This document shows positions 45,662 through 54,617 of a stretch of 64,000 nt of DNA, piece after piece; position 1 is the stretch's first letter; the number at the start of each line of letters is the position of its first letter. The notes under the pieces are model-generated. The model was not told where the DNA came from, did not search any database, and worked only from the letters and a program-made list of their open reading frames with translations. The stretch spans positions 1 to 64,000 of the forward strand of contig JANOCD010000052.1 in NCBI GenBank assembly GCA_031411995.1. Direction: 5' to 3'. The stretch is from Rudanella sp031411995. Lineage in GTDB: Bacteria; Bacteroidota; Bacteroidia; Cytophagales; Spirosomataceae. Made by a program: the position numbers and the translations under genes.

Positions 45662-47449
45662 ATGGCAACCTATTTTAGCAGACGCAACCTGCAATTCCTG
45701 CTCCACGAAGTATTCGAAGCCGAGCAACTGACTCAGTATGCGTATTTCGGCGACCACGACAAAGAGACGTTCGATATGGTGCTCGATTCGGTGACGCACA
45801 TCGCCGATACACTCATGTATCCGTATTTAAAGGAAGTTGATAAGAACCAGCCCGACCTGAAAAACGGACAGGTTACAGTTCACCCTAAAATCAGGCAATA
45901 CCTGAAAGAAATGGGTGACGCAGGCCTGATTGGGGCCGGTTTCTCCTACGAACACGGTGGACAGCAGGTGCCACTCTTGGTTAGTTCCTGCATTGGGTTC
46001 ATTCTGATGGCCGCAAACAATGGCATGATGTACACCGGCTTATCATCGGGGGCCGCGCATTTGATCACCTCGTTTGGGTCGGAGGAGTTGCAAAAAACAT
46101 ACGTGGAAAACATGCTGTCGGGCAAGTGGCAAGGGACAATGGCCCTCACTGAGCCACAGGCCGGTAGTTCGCTCTCCGACGTGATGACCACAGCTACACC
46201 ACAGGAAGACGGAACCTACAAAATTCGGGGTCAGAAGATCTTTATTACGGCGGGCGACCACGATGCCGCCGACAATATTATCCACCTGTTGCTGGCCCGC
46301 ATCGACGGGGCACCCAAAGGCACCAAAGGAATTTCGCTGTTTGTGGTGCCCAAATACCGGCTCGACGGTACGTCGAACGACGTAACTTCAACGGGTGTTT
46401 ACCACAAATTGGGGCAGCGTGGTGTGCCTGCCATGCACCTGACCTATGGCGAAGACGACGACTGCATTGGCGAACTCGTGGGGCAACCGCATATGGGCCT
46501 GCCCTATATGTTCCAGATGATGAACGATGCCCGGATTGGTGTGGGTATGACCGGAGCTGCCATCGCTACTGCGGCCTACCATGCCGCTTTGCAATACGCC
46601 AAAGAGCGTCCGCAAAGCCGCCGACTGAATCAGAAACACGCCCTCGATGCCCCTCAAACGCCCATTATCAACCACCCCGATGTGCGAAGGATGCTGTTGT
46701 TCCAGAAGGCCGTAACGGAAGGCTCCCTGTCGCTGCTGCTGGAAACGGCGCGGTTGTTCGATTTGGAACAGGTGACTGAAGGCGAAGAGAAAGAAAACTA
46801 TAAGCTGTTACTCGAAATTTTGACTCCGATGGCTAAAACCTACCCCTCGGAAATGGGCTTACAGGCAACCAGTCAAAGTGTGCAAACCTTTGGTGGTTAT
46901 GGCTTTACGGAAGATTTTCCGGTAGAACAATACTACCGCGATATTCGGATTACGCCGATTTATGAAGGCACCACGGGGATTCAGGCGCAGGATTTGCTGG
47001 GTCGGAAAATGACCATGAAAGGGGGCAAAGCGGCTCAGTTGCTGTTTGCCGAAATGGGCAAAGCCATTGCCGAGGCCAACACCTACGACGAGCTGAAACC
47101 CTACGGCGACCGCATGAAAGCCGAGCTGAAGCAGGCGCAGGAGGTGATGATGACCCTGATGCCCTATGCCATGAGCGATGTGGAGCGTTACCTCTCTGAT
47201 GCGACCCTGTTCCTCGAAATGATGGGTAACATTGTGGTGGCATGGCAGTGGCTTAAGCAGGCAACGGTGGCTACCCGCACCCTGCTCACCCAAAACCCAC
47301 AGGGCGAGGAACTGGCATTCTACGAAGGGAAAATTCACACAATGAAGTATTTCTTCCACTACGAAATTCCCAAAAACCTCGGCCTTGCCGCCCGCCTGAA
47401 AGACCCGGAGGTGCTGACCATTGTGACCGAGAAGGAGTTGGCATTATAA
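45662..47449 (+). CDS. Acyl-CoA dehydrogenase (595 aa)
   Basis: Carries the long three-domain acyl-CoA dehydrogenase layout with an added C-terminal domain. Signs are GTMALTEPQAGSSLSDVMT and KIFITAGDHDAADN in the FAD-binding middle region, PMAKTYPSEMGLQATSQSVQTFGG, and ITPIYEGTTGIQAQDLLGRK, where the glutamate is the expected catalytic base. It oxidises acyl-CoA to enoyl-CoA in the cytoplasm, handing electrons to ETF. The length of about 595 fits the FadE-like/long-chain subgroup. A palindromic site sits just upstream, and it ends at a strong terminator. Confidence 0.93.
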   Translation: MATYFSRRNLQFLLHEVFEAEQLTQYAYFGDHDKETFDMVLDSVTHIADTLMYPYLKEVDKNQPDLKNGQVTVHPKIRQYLKEMGDAGLIGAGFSYEHGGQQVPLLVSSCIGFILMAANNGMMYTGLSSGAAHLITSFGSEELQKTYVENMLSGKWQGTMALTEPQAGSSLSDVMTTATPQEDGTYKIRGQKIFITAGDHDAADNIIHLLLARIDGAPKGTKGISLFVVPKYRLDGTSNDVTSTGVYHKLGQRGVPAMHLTYGEDDDCIGELVGQPHMGLPYMFQMMNDARIGVGMTGAAIATAAYHAALQYAKERPQSRRLNQKHALDAPQTPIINHPDVRRMLLFQKAVTEGSLSLLLETARLFDLEQVTEGEEKENYKLLLEILTPMAKTYPSEMGLQATSQSVQTFGGYGFTEDFPVEQYYRDIRITPIYEGTTGIQAQDLLGRKMTMKGGKAAQLLFAEMGKAIAEANTYDELKPYGDRMKAELKQAQEVMMTLMPYAMSDVERYLSDATLFLEMMGNIVVAWQWLKQATVATRTLLTQNPQGEELAFYEGKIHTMKYFFHYEIPKNLGLAARLKDPEVLTIVTEKELAL

Positions 47450-47450
47450 C

Positions 47451-47479
47451 AAAAACGGGCCGCCACGCGGCCCGTTTTT
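47451..47479. terminator. Bidirectional terminator between acyl-CoA dehydrogenase and SDR genes
   Basis: A perfect 13-bp stem: aaaaacgggccgc (47451-47463) and gcggcccgttttt (47467-47479) with a 3-base loop, in the gap between convergent genes. Confidence 0.9.
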
Positions 47480-47483
47480 GTTT

Positions 47484-48281
47484 TCACCCTACCAACAACG
47501 ATTCGGCCCCGTCGATCCAGATGGGGGTGCCGGTGATGTGGCTGGCGCGGTCGGAAGCTAGGAAAAGAACCAGCTCGGCGACCTGTTCGCTGCTGCCGGG
47601 CTTTCCTTTGGTGAGGGGAATGGTGCCGTCGGGGAAGTTGGCGGGTTCTTTGATGCTGTCGATGTTTCGGCGGTCAGCGGTTTCTTCGATTTTGGTTTCG
47701 ATGGCACCGGGGCACACCACGTTGACCCTGATTTTGTGTTTGGCCAACTCTAAGGCCATCATCTGCGTGAAAGCGACCTGAGCTGCTTTGGTCGACGAAT
47801 AGGCCGTGGAGCCGGTGTTGGTGAACATCCGCGTGCCGTTCACCGAAGCGGTAATAATAATGGAACCTTTACCCTGTTTTTTGAGAAGAGGCAGCGCATG
47901 TTTCACCGTCAGGAAGGTTCCGGTGAGGTTGATGTCGATGGTTTGTTGCCACTCGTCCAATTCGATTTCGTCTAAGGGTGCCCACACGCCATTAATGCCC
48001 GCGTTGGCAAACACCACGTCGAGCCGCCCAAACTGTTTCTCGACTTCGGCATAAACCCGCTTCATGTCGGCCTCTTTCGACACGTCGGCGGGAATGGCGA
48101 TGCCCTCGCCCCCAGCCTTCCGAACCTCGTCTATAGTCTGGTTAATTTCTTTGTCAGTTCGGCTGATAGCCACCACTTTGGCCCCCTCTTGGGCCAACAG
48201 CAAAGCTGTTGCTTTTCCAATTCCCGACCCGGCTCCCGTGATCACGGCAACCCGGCCCTCCAGTTCTTTTTGTTGAGTCAT
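47484..48281 (-). CDS. Short-chain dehydrogenase/reductase (265 aa)
   Basis: Start at ATG 48281 (MTQQKELEGRVAVITGAGSG); the longer frame would use a TTG inside a repeat. The Rossmann motif VITGAGSGIGKATALLLA (TGxxxGxG) binds NAD(P). The active site has NAG (VFANAGING), a serine in IIITASVNG, and YSSTKAAQ (YxxxK). The end, PIWIDGAESLLVG, fits classical SDRs. The substrate is unknown. It follows the P450 gene by 127 bases, a gap occupied by a large inverted repeat. Confidence 0.9.
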   Translation of the reverse strand: MTQQKELEGRVAVITGAGSGIGKATALLLAQEGAKVVAISRTDKEINQTIDEVRKAGGEGIAIPADVSKEADMKRVYAEVEKQFGRLDVVFANAGINGVWAPLDEIELDEWQQTIDINLTGTFLTVKHALPLLKKQGKGSIIITASVNGTRMFTNTGSTAYSSTKAAQVAFTQMMALELAKHKIRVNVVCPGAIETKIEETADRRNIDSIKEPANFPDGTIPLTKGKPGSSEQVAELVLFLASDRASHITGTPIWIDGAESLLVG

Positions 48282-48336
48282 AACGCTGGTTGTGTATTCA
48301 CTTACCTTACCAGCAAGACAGGGATATTGTTTTGGT

Positions 48337-48452
48337 TTGTACAACGGAGCGATGCTCCGTTGAGCCGTGAGGCTAAAACTTTCGCGGACAGTTAATTTAG
48401 GGTTGCCACTACTTAGCCTTACGGCTCAACGGAGCATCGCTCCGTTGTACAA
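48337..48452. repeat. Nested inverted repeat, 40-bp arms
   Basis: Arms 48337-48376 and 48413-48452 are reverse complements with one mismatch, separated by 36 bases. Each arm itself contains a palindrome, CAACGGAGC-GAT-GCTCCGTTG, so a four-hairpin or cruciform shape is possible. The right arm overlaps the last codons of the P450 gene (stop at 48409-48411). It looks like a REP/BIME-type mobile repeat; no transposase is nearby. Confidence 0.8.
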
Positions 48453-49803
48453 CCAACAACACCTGCTTTTTTGGTCGCAACGTAATGAGTGGTTGCGGCA
48501 CCACACGTTGACCGGGGAGGGTTTCAACCGAAAATGCCCGAGCAAACAGGCCCAGCATGATCTGCATTTCCATGAGGGCAAACTGGTTACCGATGCACAG
48601 CCGGGGTCCACCGCCAAAGGGCATATAGGCATAGGAATGGCGTTCTTTATCGCGCGGTCCGTCGCCACGGCCCGGCGCGAATCGTTCGGGGTCGAACACA
48701 TCGGGGTTCTCCCAATGGCGCGGGTCGCGGTGAAGCAGATAGGGCGACATAATCACAGTGTTGCCCGCCGGAATGTGGTGCGGCCCCAATTGGTCGTCGT
48801 GAACAGCCATTCGACTCATGGCCCAGGCAGGCGGATACAAGCGCATCGACTCCTGAATAACCTGTAGCGTATAGGTCATGGCGCGGAATGCTTCGGGAGC
48901 TGGCGTTCCGGCATCACCCAAGTGTTCCTGTGCTTCGGCCCGAACCCGCGCCAGAATGTCGGGGTGTTGTGCCAGCAGATACAGCGTCCAGGCCATCGAG
49001 ACAGCCGTGGTTTCGTGGCCCGCCGTGAACAGGGTAATACACTCGTCACGGAGTTGCTTGTCCGACATTCCCTCGCTTGTTTCCTCGTCCACGGCGTTGA
49101 GGAGCATATCCAGCAAATCATCGCGGGATTCGCCGATTTTGCGTCGGCTGGCAATGAACCCGTAGATGAGGTTATCGACAAGGTCCCTGGCTTTCCGGTA
49201 GCGGATATTGTCGGGCGTGGGCCACGACATGGGAATCCTTACTGGACTCAGCAACATCTTGTTAGCCAAATAGTTGACCGTTTCGAGCGCATGAGACAGT
49301 CCATCGAGCCTGCCCACCACGTCTGTGCCAAACAACGTTTTGCAGACAATTCGCATGGTCACATCCATCAGCGACTGCGACACGTTGACGGGTTTCGACA
49401 AATCGAGTTGACCCACTTCATCGACCCATACCGAGGCTTCCTGCACCATTGTTTGGGCCAGCACCGCCAGCTTTTGCCGGTGGAAAGCGGGTTGTGCCAA
49501 TCGCCGTTGTTTGCGCCAGAAATCACCGTCGGAAGTGAGCAGGCCCTCGCCCAGAAAGATTTTGAGAACCAAAAAAGCCGGGGAGCGCACGTAGTTCCGG
49601 TGGTTTTCCTGCATTACGTACCGGACATCTTCGGCCCTGAGTGCCACGAACTGGTTGCGACCGCCAATTTCGATGCGAACGACGCGCTCATACTGGTTCG
49701 ACAGGCGGGTAAATGTGGCCAGCGGGTCGCGGGCAAACTCCAGCGTATTGCCCACAAAAGGCCAGCCGGGATGAATGGGGGTGATGGTTTCGGGAGCGGT
49801 CAT
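48409..49803 (-). CDS. Cytochrome P450 (464 aa)
   Basis: The start at ATG 49803 (MTAPETITPIHPGWPFVG) shares four bases (ATGA) with the stop of the upstream gene. Class-defining motifs are present: the I-helix oxygen-binding AGHETTAVSMAW, ExxR in QESMRLYPPAW, and the heme loop FGGGPRLCIGNQFALME with the cysteine ligand. No N-terminal membrane anchor is obvious, so a soluble bacterial P450 is likely. The last 11 or so residues (QRSDAPLSRKAK) are encoded by the arm of the inverted repeat and are not part of the usual fold. Redox partners are not seen in the window. Confidence 0.92.
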   Translation of the reverse strand: MTAPETITPIHPGWPFVGNTLEFARDPLATFTRLSNQYERVVRIEIGGRNQFVALRAEDVRYVMQENHRNYVRSPAFLVLKIFLGEGLLTSDGDFWRKQRRLAQPAFHRQKLAVLAQTMVQEASVWVDEVGQLDLSKPVNVSQSLMDVTMRIVCKTLFGTDVVGRLDGLSHALETVNYLANKMLLSPVRIPMSWPTPDNIRYRKARDLVDNLIYGFIASRRKIGESRDDLLDMLLNAVDEETSEGMSDKQLRDECITLFTAGHETTAVSMAWTLYLLAQHPDILARVRAEAQEHLGDAGTPAPEAFRAMTYTLQVIQESMRLYPPAWAMSRMAVHDDQLGPHHIPAGNTVIMSPYLLHRDPRHWENPDVFDPERFAPGRGDGPRDKERHSYAYMPFGGGPRLCIGNQFALMEMQIMLGLFARAFSVETLPGQRVVPQPLITLRPKKQVLLVVQRSDAPLSRKAK

Positions 49804-50750
49804 TTGTTGATTATATCTTTCACGCACCGGAATCCCGTGTGCATGAGTGACGTTTCGGCGGTGCTGCCCGACCGACCCGACACTCGGTAGCCGTGGCACC
49901 AGCCCGGTTCGCAAAGGTAAGAACCGCCCCGCTGCACCCGTTCGGTTTGGGCAGTAATTGTCACCGGCACCTGATTAAGCAGATCCGAATAGGCCACTTT
50001 TGTGTCTTCGCACCACTCCCACACATTGCCAGCCATGTCGGCCAAACCAATCGGCGACACCCCAAATGCCCCTACCGGAGCCGCCCGGTGAAACCCATCC
50101 GTGACCCGGTCGAAATCGGGGAAGCGGCCATTCCAGGTGTTGGCTAAGGGTTTTCCGTTGGCAACCAACTCATTTCCAAACGAATACAGATTTCGACTAT
50201 TTGCTCCATTGCGGGCCGCGTGTTCCCATTCGATTTCGTGGGGTAATCGTTTCCCGGCCCAGGTGGCGTAGGCTTTCGCATCGTTCCACGAGACCTGCGT
50301 AACAGGCTGATTATCGGCGGCCCGTCCTGCTTTTGGGCCGTAGGGATACTGCCAGTTGGTACCTTTAATGAGGTTCCAGGTTTTGGTAGAGTCATCGAAA
50401 ACCCCGGCGTCGCCAAATTTTTCAGCTTCGGTCTGGTAGTGGGTTGCCTTCGTAAACGCCCGATATTGTCCCACCGTCACCTCGTGCTGATCCATCAAAA
50501 ACGGTTTTACCAGTACCCAAAACGTGGGTTTCTCCTGATCCAAGCCCTCCTCGGATCCCATTTGCGTGTAGCCCCCCGGCACAAAAACCATTCCGTCGGG
50601 CAGGGTTGCGGGGGGGCGGTTAGCGGGTGCAGGTTTCTCGGCGGGTTCGGTGGCAAACACTGTGACAGTTGGCGAAAAGGCAAACTGCTTCGATGGCTCC
50701 GATTGACAGCCAACTAATGTCAGGCCAACAAATACAATCAGTTTATGCAT
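49800..50750 (-). CDS. Formylglycine-generating-enzyme (SUMF1-type) lipoprotein (316 aa)
   Basis: A lipoprotein signal is likely (MHKLIVFVGLTLVGCQS, cysteine at residue 15). The SUMF1-type domain begins MVFVPGGYTQMGSEEG, with HEVTVGQYRAFTKATHY, and KRLPHEIEWEHAARNG. The C-terminal part VQRGGSYLCEPGWCHGYR has two cysteines four residues apart, as in the copper-binding pair of active formylglycine-generating enzymes, and it ends with GFRC. Active members convert a sulfatase cysteine to formylglycine; many relatives lack the pair. Here it would act outside the cytoplasm. It is coupled to the P450 gene by an ATGA overlap. Confidence 0.82.
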   Translation of the reverse strand: MHKLIVFVGLTLVGCQSEPSKQFAFSPTVTVFATEPAEKPAPANRPPATLPDGMVFVPGGYTQMGSEEGLDQEKPTFWVLVKPFLMDQHEVTVGQYRAFTKATHYQTEAEKFGDAGVFDDSTKTWNLIKGTNWQYPYGPKAGRAADNQPVTQVSWNDAKAYATWAGKRLPHEIEWEHAARNGANSRNLYSFGNELVANGKPLANTWNGRFPDFDRVTDGFHRAAPVGAFGVSPIGLADMAGNVWEWCEDTKVAYSDLLNQVPVTITAQTERVQRGGSYLCEPGWCHGYRVSGRSGSTAETSLMHTGFRCVKDIINK

Positions 50751-50757
50751 ACTTAAC

Positions 50758-51543
50758 CTATTTAACCGCGCTAGGCCGGACTGTATATTGCTCGAAGCGG
50801 AACACCTCTTGCCGCACTACCTCAAACGTTCGGGTAATCTGTTTTTGTGTATCCGTTAGTTTTGAATCACTGAGGCTTGCCATCACTTTGGTGCCTGTTA
50901 TGGGCCGAGCCACAGCAAAACCGTAACCTTTCTCGCTTCCGTTGGGCAACACGAGGGCCGAGAAACCCCAGCCACCCAACAGGTTTTGCCCAACCTGCGT
51001 GGCTGCGGCTCGTCTCATCACGTCCATCGTTTTGAGCCAATCGGCGTTCGGGTCGCGCAGGCGCATGAAATCCACGACCACGGTTCCGGTTTTGCCGGGG
51101 CCAAAGGCCGTACCAAACTGAGTATCCAGGTTCTCCCAAATTTCCATCTTGATAACCGGGGCCGTTTGTCGGTCGCGCTTTTGAAGACTGGCCATGCGGG
51201 TTTGCACACTGTCGCCGTAGATCTTGGCCATTGCCGCCGGTGAGGCTCCTTTGATGGCCATTTCGCTGGAGACAATGCACGTAACATAGTCATATTCAGA
51301 CGGGTTGGGATTTGAACTCATCTGTTTGACCATCATGTGCCAGCCAATCAGGTTGCCTTCGTCCACAGCGGCCTGGTTAATGGCTTTCCATTCGCGTTCC
51401 ACGGGCAGGGCATCCTGAATGGTCATGCCGGGGGCCAGTTTGTGGTAGATCAGATAGGTATACGTTTTGGGGACGGGGCTGGTCTGCGCCAGCGTCCTGA
51501 AAACAATAGACAGGAAAAAGCAGGATAATAAAAAACGGTTCAC
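50758..51543 (-). CDS. Secreted protein of unknown function (261 aa)
   Basis: A signal peptide (MNRFLLSCFFLSIVFRTLAQ) is followed by a repeat-like pair of alpha/beta segments: TYTYLIYHKLAPGMTIQDAL with EREWKAINQAAVDEGNLIGW, and later TGTVVVDFMRLRDPNADWLK with MDVMRRAAATQ. This pattern could be a dimeric alpha+beta barrel (NIPSNAP- or EthD-like), but I do not recognise the family. It lies seven bases before the SUMF1-type gene and is almost surely in the same operon. Confidence 0.62.
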   Translation of the reverse strand: MNRFLLSCFFLSIVFRTLAQTSPVPKTYTYLIYHKLAPGMTIQDALPVEREWKAINQAAVDEGNLIGWHMMVKQMSSNPNPSEYDYVTCIVSSEMAIKGASPAAMAKIYGDSVQTRMASLQKRDRQTAPVIKMEIWENLDTQFGTAFGPGKTGTVVVDFMRLRDPNADWLKTMDVMRRAAATQVGQNLLGGWGFSALVLPNGSEKGYGFAVARPITGTKVMASLSDSKLTDTQKQITRTFEVVRQEVFRFEQYTVRPSAVK

Positions 51544-51581
51544 GGCGAGTGGGTTTGGTTTATGAAAAATCAGTGGGCGTT

Positions 51582-52724
51582 CTACTTCCGAACCGAAAAT
51601 TTATACATCGTTGTCGATTGGTAGGTGTCGCCGGGGAGCAGCGTGGTTGTTGGGAAATCGGGGTGGTTGGGCGAGTCGGGGAAGTGCTGGGTTTCGAGGC
51701 AAAGCCCAAACCGGCGGGGGTAAGCAATGCCCTCCGGCCCGGTTATTTTTCCGCTCAGGTGGTTGGCCGTGTAGAGTTGAACGCCCGGCTCCGTGGTGAA
51801 CATCTCCATTTGCCGACCGCTGACGGGTTCATAGACCACCGCACCCAACGTCAATTTCTTCGCTTTGTCGGTGAACACCCAGCAGTGGTCATAGCCGTGC
51901 CCATACTGAATCTGTGTATCGGTGGTGTCGTTGATGCGGTTGCCGATGGGAGTCGGCTGCCTGAAATCGAAGGGTGTTCCGACCACGGGTTGGCGTTCGC
52001 CGGTTGGGATTTGGGCTTTATCCGTTACCAGATACGAATCGGCATTAATGGTTAGCACATGGTTCATCACATCTGTTTTCATGCCACTGAGGTTGAAATA
52101 AGCGTGATTGGTCAGGTTTAACACCGTTGGTTTGTCGGTGGTGGCGCGGTAGTCGATGCGGAGCGCGTTGTCTTTTTGCAAGGTGTAGGTCGCTTCCACG
52201 GCCAGCGTACCGGGGTAGCCTTCTTCGCCATCGGGGGAGGTATAGCGCAGCGTCAACGCGGGTTCGGCGCGGTCGATGGGGGTGGCTGTCCACAGTTTTT
52301 TATCGAAACCAACCCGACCGCCGTGAATGTGGTTGCCGTTGCTGTTGGCGGCCAGGGCATATTCTTTTCCATTCAGCGAGAACTTGCCCCCGGCAATCCG
52401 GTTGCCAAACCGCCCGATGATCGGCCCAAAACTGGGTGTTCCTTTCACGTAATCGGCAAAGGTTGGCACACCCAGCGTCATAGCATCCTGCTTGCCATTG
52501 CGGTCGGGAGCCATCAACGACACAATATAGCCGCCATAGTTGGTGATCTTCACTTCCATACCGGCCTTGTTTCGCATTGTGAACAGACTGACTTCGCGCC
52601 CGTCGGGCAATTGGCCAAACGTCGATTTTTCGATGCCGACTTTCGGGGCTGTGGACGTTGGATCGGGCATCACGGCGAGCAAACTGGCTGGGAGCATAAA
52701 TAAAAGGGAAATCAGGGTTTTCAT
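51582..52724 (-). CDS. galM: Galactose mutarotase / aldose 1-epimerase, exported (380 aa)
   Basis: Start at 52724 (MKTLISLLFMLPASLLAV), which gives a signal peptide; the longer frame has no homology. Family motifs: NYGGYIVSLMAPDRNG, FGPIIGRFGNRIAGGKF, NHIHGGRVGFDKKLW, and LNLTNHAYFNLSG with the catalytic histidine. LCLETQHFPDSPNHPDFP holds the catalytic glutamate. It interconverts alpha and beta anomers of aldoses, here probably in the periplasm. Its neighbours (GT39, SUMF1-type) suggest sugar processing, but the partner sugar is unknown. Confidence 0.92.
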   Translation of the reverse strand: MKTLISLLFMLPASLLAVMPDPTSTAPKVGIEKSTFGQLPDGREVSLFTMRNKAGMEVKITNYGGYIVSLMAPDRNGKQDAMTLGVPTFADYVKGTPSFGPIIGRFGNRIAGGKFSLNGKEYALAANSNGNHIHGGRVGFDKKLWTATPIDRAEPALTLRYTSPDGEEGYPGTLAVEATYTLQKDNALRIDYRATTDKPTVLNLTNHAYFNLSGMKTDVMNHVLTINADSYLVTDKAQIPTGERQPVVGTPFDFRQPTPIGNRINDTTDTQIQYGHGYDHCWVFTDKAKKLTLGAVVYEPVSGRQMEMFTTEPGVQLYTANHLSGKITGPEGIAYPRRFGLCLETQHFPDSPNHPDFPTTTLLPGDTYQSTTMYKFSVRK

Positions 52725-52771
52725 AGTCAGGCCAACGAAAGAAAGTTGGGAGTTAGAGAGAACAGGGCTTA

Positions 52772-52783
52772 GGCAAGCTTGCC
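52772..52783. other. Short palindrome between the GT39 and mutarotase genes
   Basis: GGCAAGCTTGCC is a perfect 12-base palindrome in the 132-bp gap. It could be an operator or part of a weak terminator after the GT39 gene; no T-run was seen. Confidence 0.3.
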
Positions 52784-52856
52784 CAGTGTTAAGAAGCCTG
52801 AGTTGGTTCACTCTATACTCAAAAATGGGGGTTGGAATTCAGCAATAACCCAGGCA

Positions 52857-54536
52857 TCATCTCCCTTTTTGGATCTCGGCCAGCACAATAGCCTGGGTTG
52901 CCTTCGCCCGCGTTTTGTGGTTCAAAAATGGCCCGGTTAACTTCGTGACGTGGAAAAACTGGAAGGTGTCGATGGGCGCAACCGCCCAGCCTTCGCGCCG
53001 GAGGGTGTCGAGGTGGAGCGGAGTCGAAATGACCCAAACGGGTTGTTGGCGGGCGGCTTCGGTGAGGTCGGTTTTGGTGCGCCAGTAGTTTGCTTTTTGG
53101 TGTAGATAAAACTCGAACGAGTATGAATTGAACCCGTATTGACCAGCCATTAATTGCTTCTGATTGAGTTGGTTGACCCGAAAAGCGGCTTCTCCCCCCG
53201 CCTGATACGGCATCAGGTTCGGGTACAGAAACAGGTTGTAAAACCCCAACGCCAGCACTGCCCCCCCCACCGACCAGCCGACTAAGGCCGGCAATTGCCG
53301 GCCTCGCGCCAGCACCACGGTGGCAATCACAACCACAACCGCCCACGCAATGGGGCCCCACAACGGCTCCGGCCTGAAAAGCCAGATCAACCCTACCACA
53401 ACCGCCAGCAAGATTCCGAAGAGTACTTGTTGCGTGATCAACCATCCCCGGCGCGAGCGTTCGGTGCGGAGTGTGGTCAGGAAATGAGCCGTGAGTACGG
53501 CATAGAACGGGAACACAATGTTGAGGTAGTGCGGCAACTGAAATCCCGACAGCGAAAACAGCAAAAACGTGGTCAATCCCGATCCCAGCGATACGTATTC
53601 GGGGAGGTAAGATTGTTTCTGAACCAGCCGGGAAATGGCTCGCCCAATGGCTGCGTAAAGAAGGAATGCCCAGGGTGCGAAGGCCCAAAGCGTGGTGTGC
53701 AGAAAAAACGTTTTCTCGCCCGTGCCTTTGATTGGCCCTGTGTTGAAAAACCGCCCAAACTGACTGTCCCAGGCAAAAAACCACAAGCCCGAATTGCCCG
53801 TTTTGCCAAACACAACTTTTTCGGGGTGGAGGTCGAATTGCAGGTACAGCGTGTAGAGTTCGGGCAGGCAAAAGACCACTGAGAGCAGAATGGCGGCATA
53901 CCAGCGGGGTTTCAAGAACTCGCGCCAGTCGCCCACGAGGACGAAATGAATCACTAATCCTGCGCCGATTGGCACCAATACAAACGGGCCTTTGGTCATC
54001 AGGGCAAGGCCCGTCCAGAAAGAACCGAGGACGAGGTCTTGCCAGCGGTTTCGTTGATATAATCGGAAAAAGTGAAACGCGGCCCCGATTACCTGCGCGG
54101 TCAGGTAGGGTTCGGCCCGGACATCGTTGTTGGAGATCACCAGATGCAGGGCCGTTAGCATGATCAGCGTGGCGATTTGGGCTACTAAACGGCTGTAGGT
54201 CAGGCGGGCAAACTGATAGGTGTACCAGACACTGACGAAGAAAAAGAGCAGGGCCGGGAGTTTGTAGGCGAATGAATTTACCCCGAAAATCTTATAGCTG
54301 ATGGCGGCCATCCAGAACGGAAAATGAGGTTTGTCGAGCCAGTCGCGGTCTTCGACCATCAGGTTCACAAAGTCGCCGGATTGGGCAATGGTTTTGGCGA
54401 TGGTAGCGTAAAGGGCACCGTCGGGTTCCATGACCAGGCTGAACAACCCGATGGCGTTGAGCAGCACACCAAGCGCAACCAATGAGGCAAATAATAGATC
54501 GGGAAGGGCGGGGGAGTTGCTACCGGGCGAATTCAT
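52857..54536 (-). CDS. GT39-type membrane glycosyltransferase (ArnT/PMT-like), 559 aa
   Basis: Start at ATG 54536 (MNSPGSNSPALPDLLFAS); a much longer frame would lie antisense to the AraC gene. The family head EPDGALYATIAKTIAQSGDF and DWLDKPHFPFWMAAI holds acidic residues expected to bind the lipid-linked donor. There are about eleven hydrophobic segments, with FALLTKGP-like GLALMTKGPFVLVP in the middle and SLSGFQLPHYLNIVFPFY (the R/Q-LPHY region), then a soluble C-terminal domain. It transfers a sugar from a polyprenyl phosphate donor to a periplasmic acceptor; the acceptor is unknown. Divergent from the AraC gene. Confidence 0.85.
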   Translation of the reverse strand: MNSPGSNSPALPDLLFASLVALGVLLNAIGLFSLVMEPDGALYATIAKTIAQSGDFVNLMVEDRDWLDKPHFPFWMAAISYKIFGVNSFAYKLPALLFFFVSVWYTYQFARLTYSRLVAQIATLIMLTALHLVISNNDVRAEPYLTAQVIGAAFHFFRLYQRNRWQDLVLGSFWTGLALMTKGPFVLVPIGAGLVIHFVLVGDWREFLKPRWYAAILLSVVFCLPELYTLYLQFDLHPEKVVFGKTGNSGLWFFAWDSQFGRFFNTGPIKGTGEKTFFLHTTLWAFAPWAFLLYAAIGRAISRLVQKQSYLPEYVSLGSGLTTFLLFSLSGFQLPHYLNIVFPFYAVLTAHFLTTLRTERSRRGWLITQQVLFGILLAVVVGLIWLFRPEPLWGPIAWAVVVVIATVVLARGRQLPALVGWSVGGAVLALGFYNLFLYPNLMPYQAGGEAAFRVNQLNQKQLMAGQYGFNSYSFEFYLHQKANYWRTKTDLTEAARQQPVWVISTPLHLDTLRREGWAVAPIDTFQFFHVTKLTGPFLNHKTRAKATQAIVLAEIQKGR

Positions 54537-54617
54537 GCCGCAATAGACTGAAAAATGACCGCTTGTGCAAGCATCAATAGGGACCGTTCTTGTTAGCTTT
54601 ACACACATTGATTTTAC
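54537..54617. promoter_or_regulatory. Divergent promoter region with short inverted repeat
   Basis: The gap between the GT39 and AraC genes holds GCTTGTGCAAGC, two 5-base arms around TG, and farther right TAGCTTTA, one mismatch from the TAnnTTTG box, about 25 bases before the AraC ATG. Autoregulation by the AraC protein is possible. Confidence 0.35.

Noticed and set aside
48282..48344. Extended TTG start for the SDR gene
   Set aside because: The extra codons fall in the inverted repeat; ATG at 48281 precedes the Rossmann motif at the usual distance.
48922..49890. Open frame of 322 codons on the plus strand
   Set aside because: Antisense to the P450 gene, which has all class-defining motifs on the minus strand.
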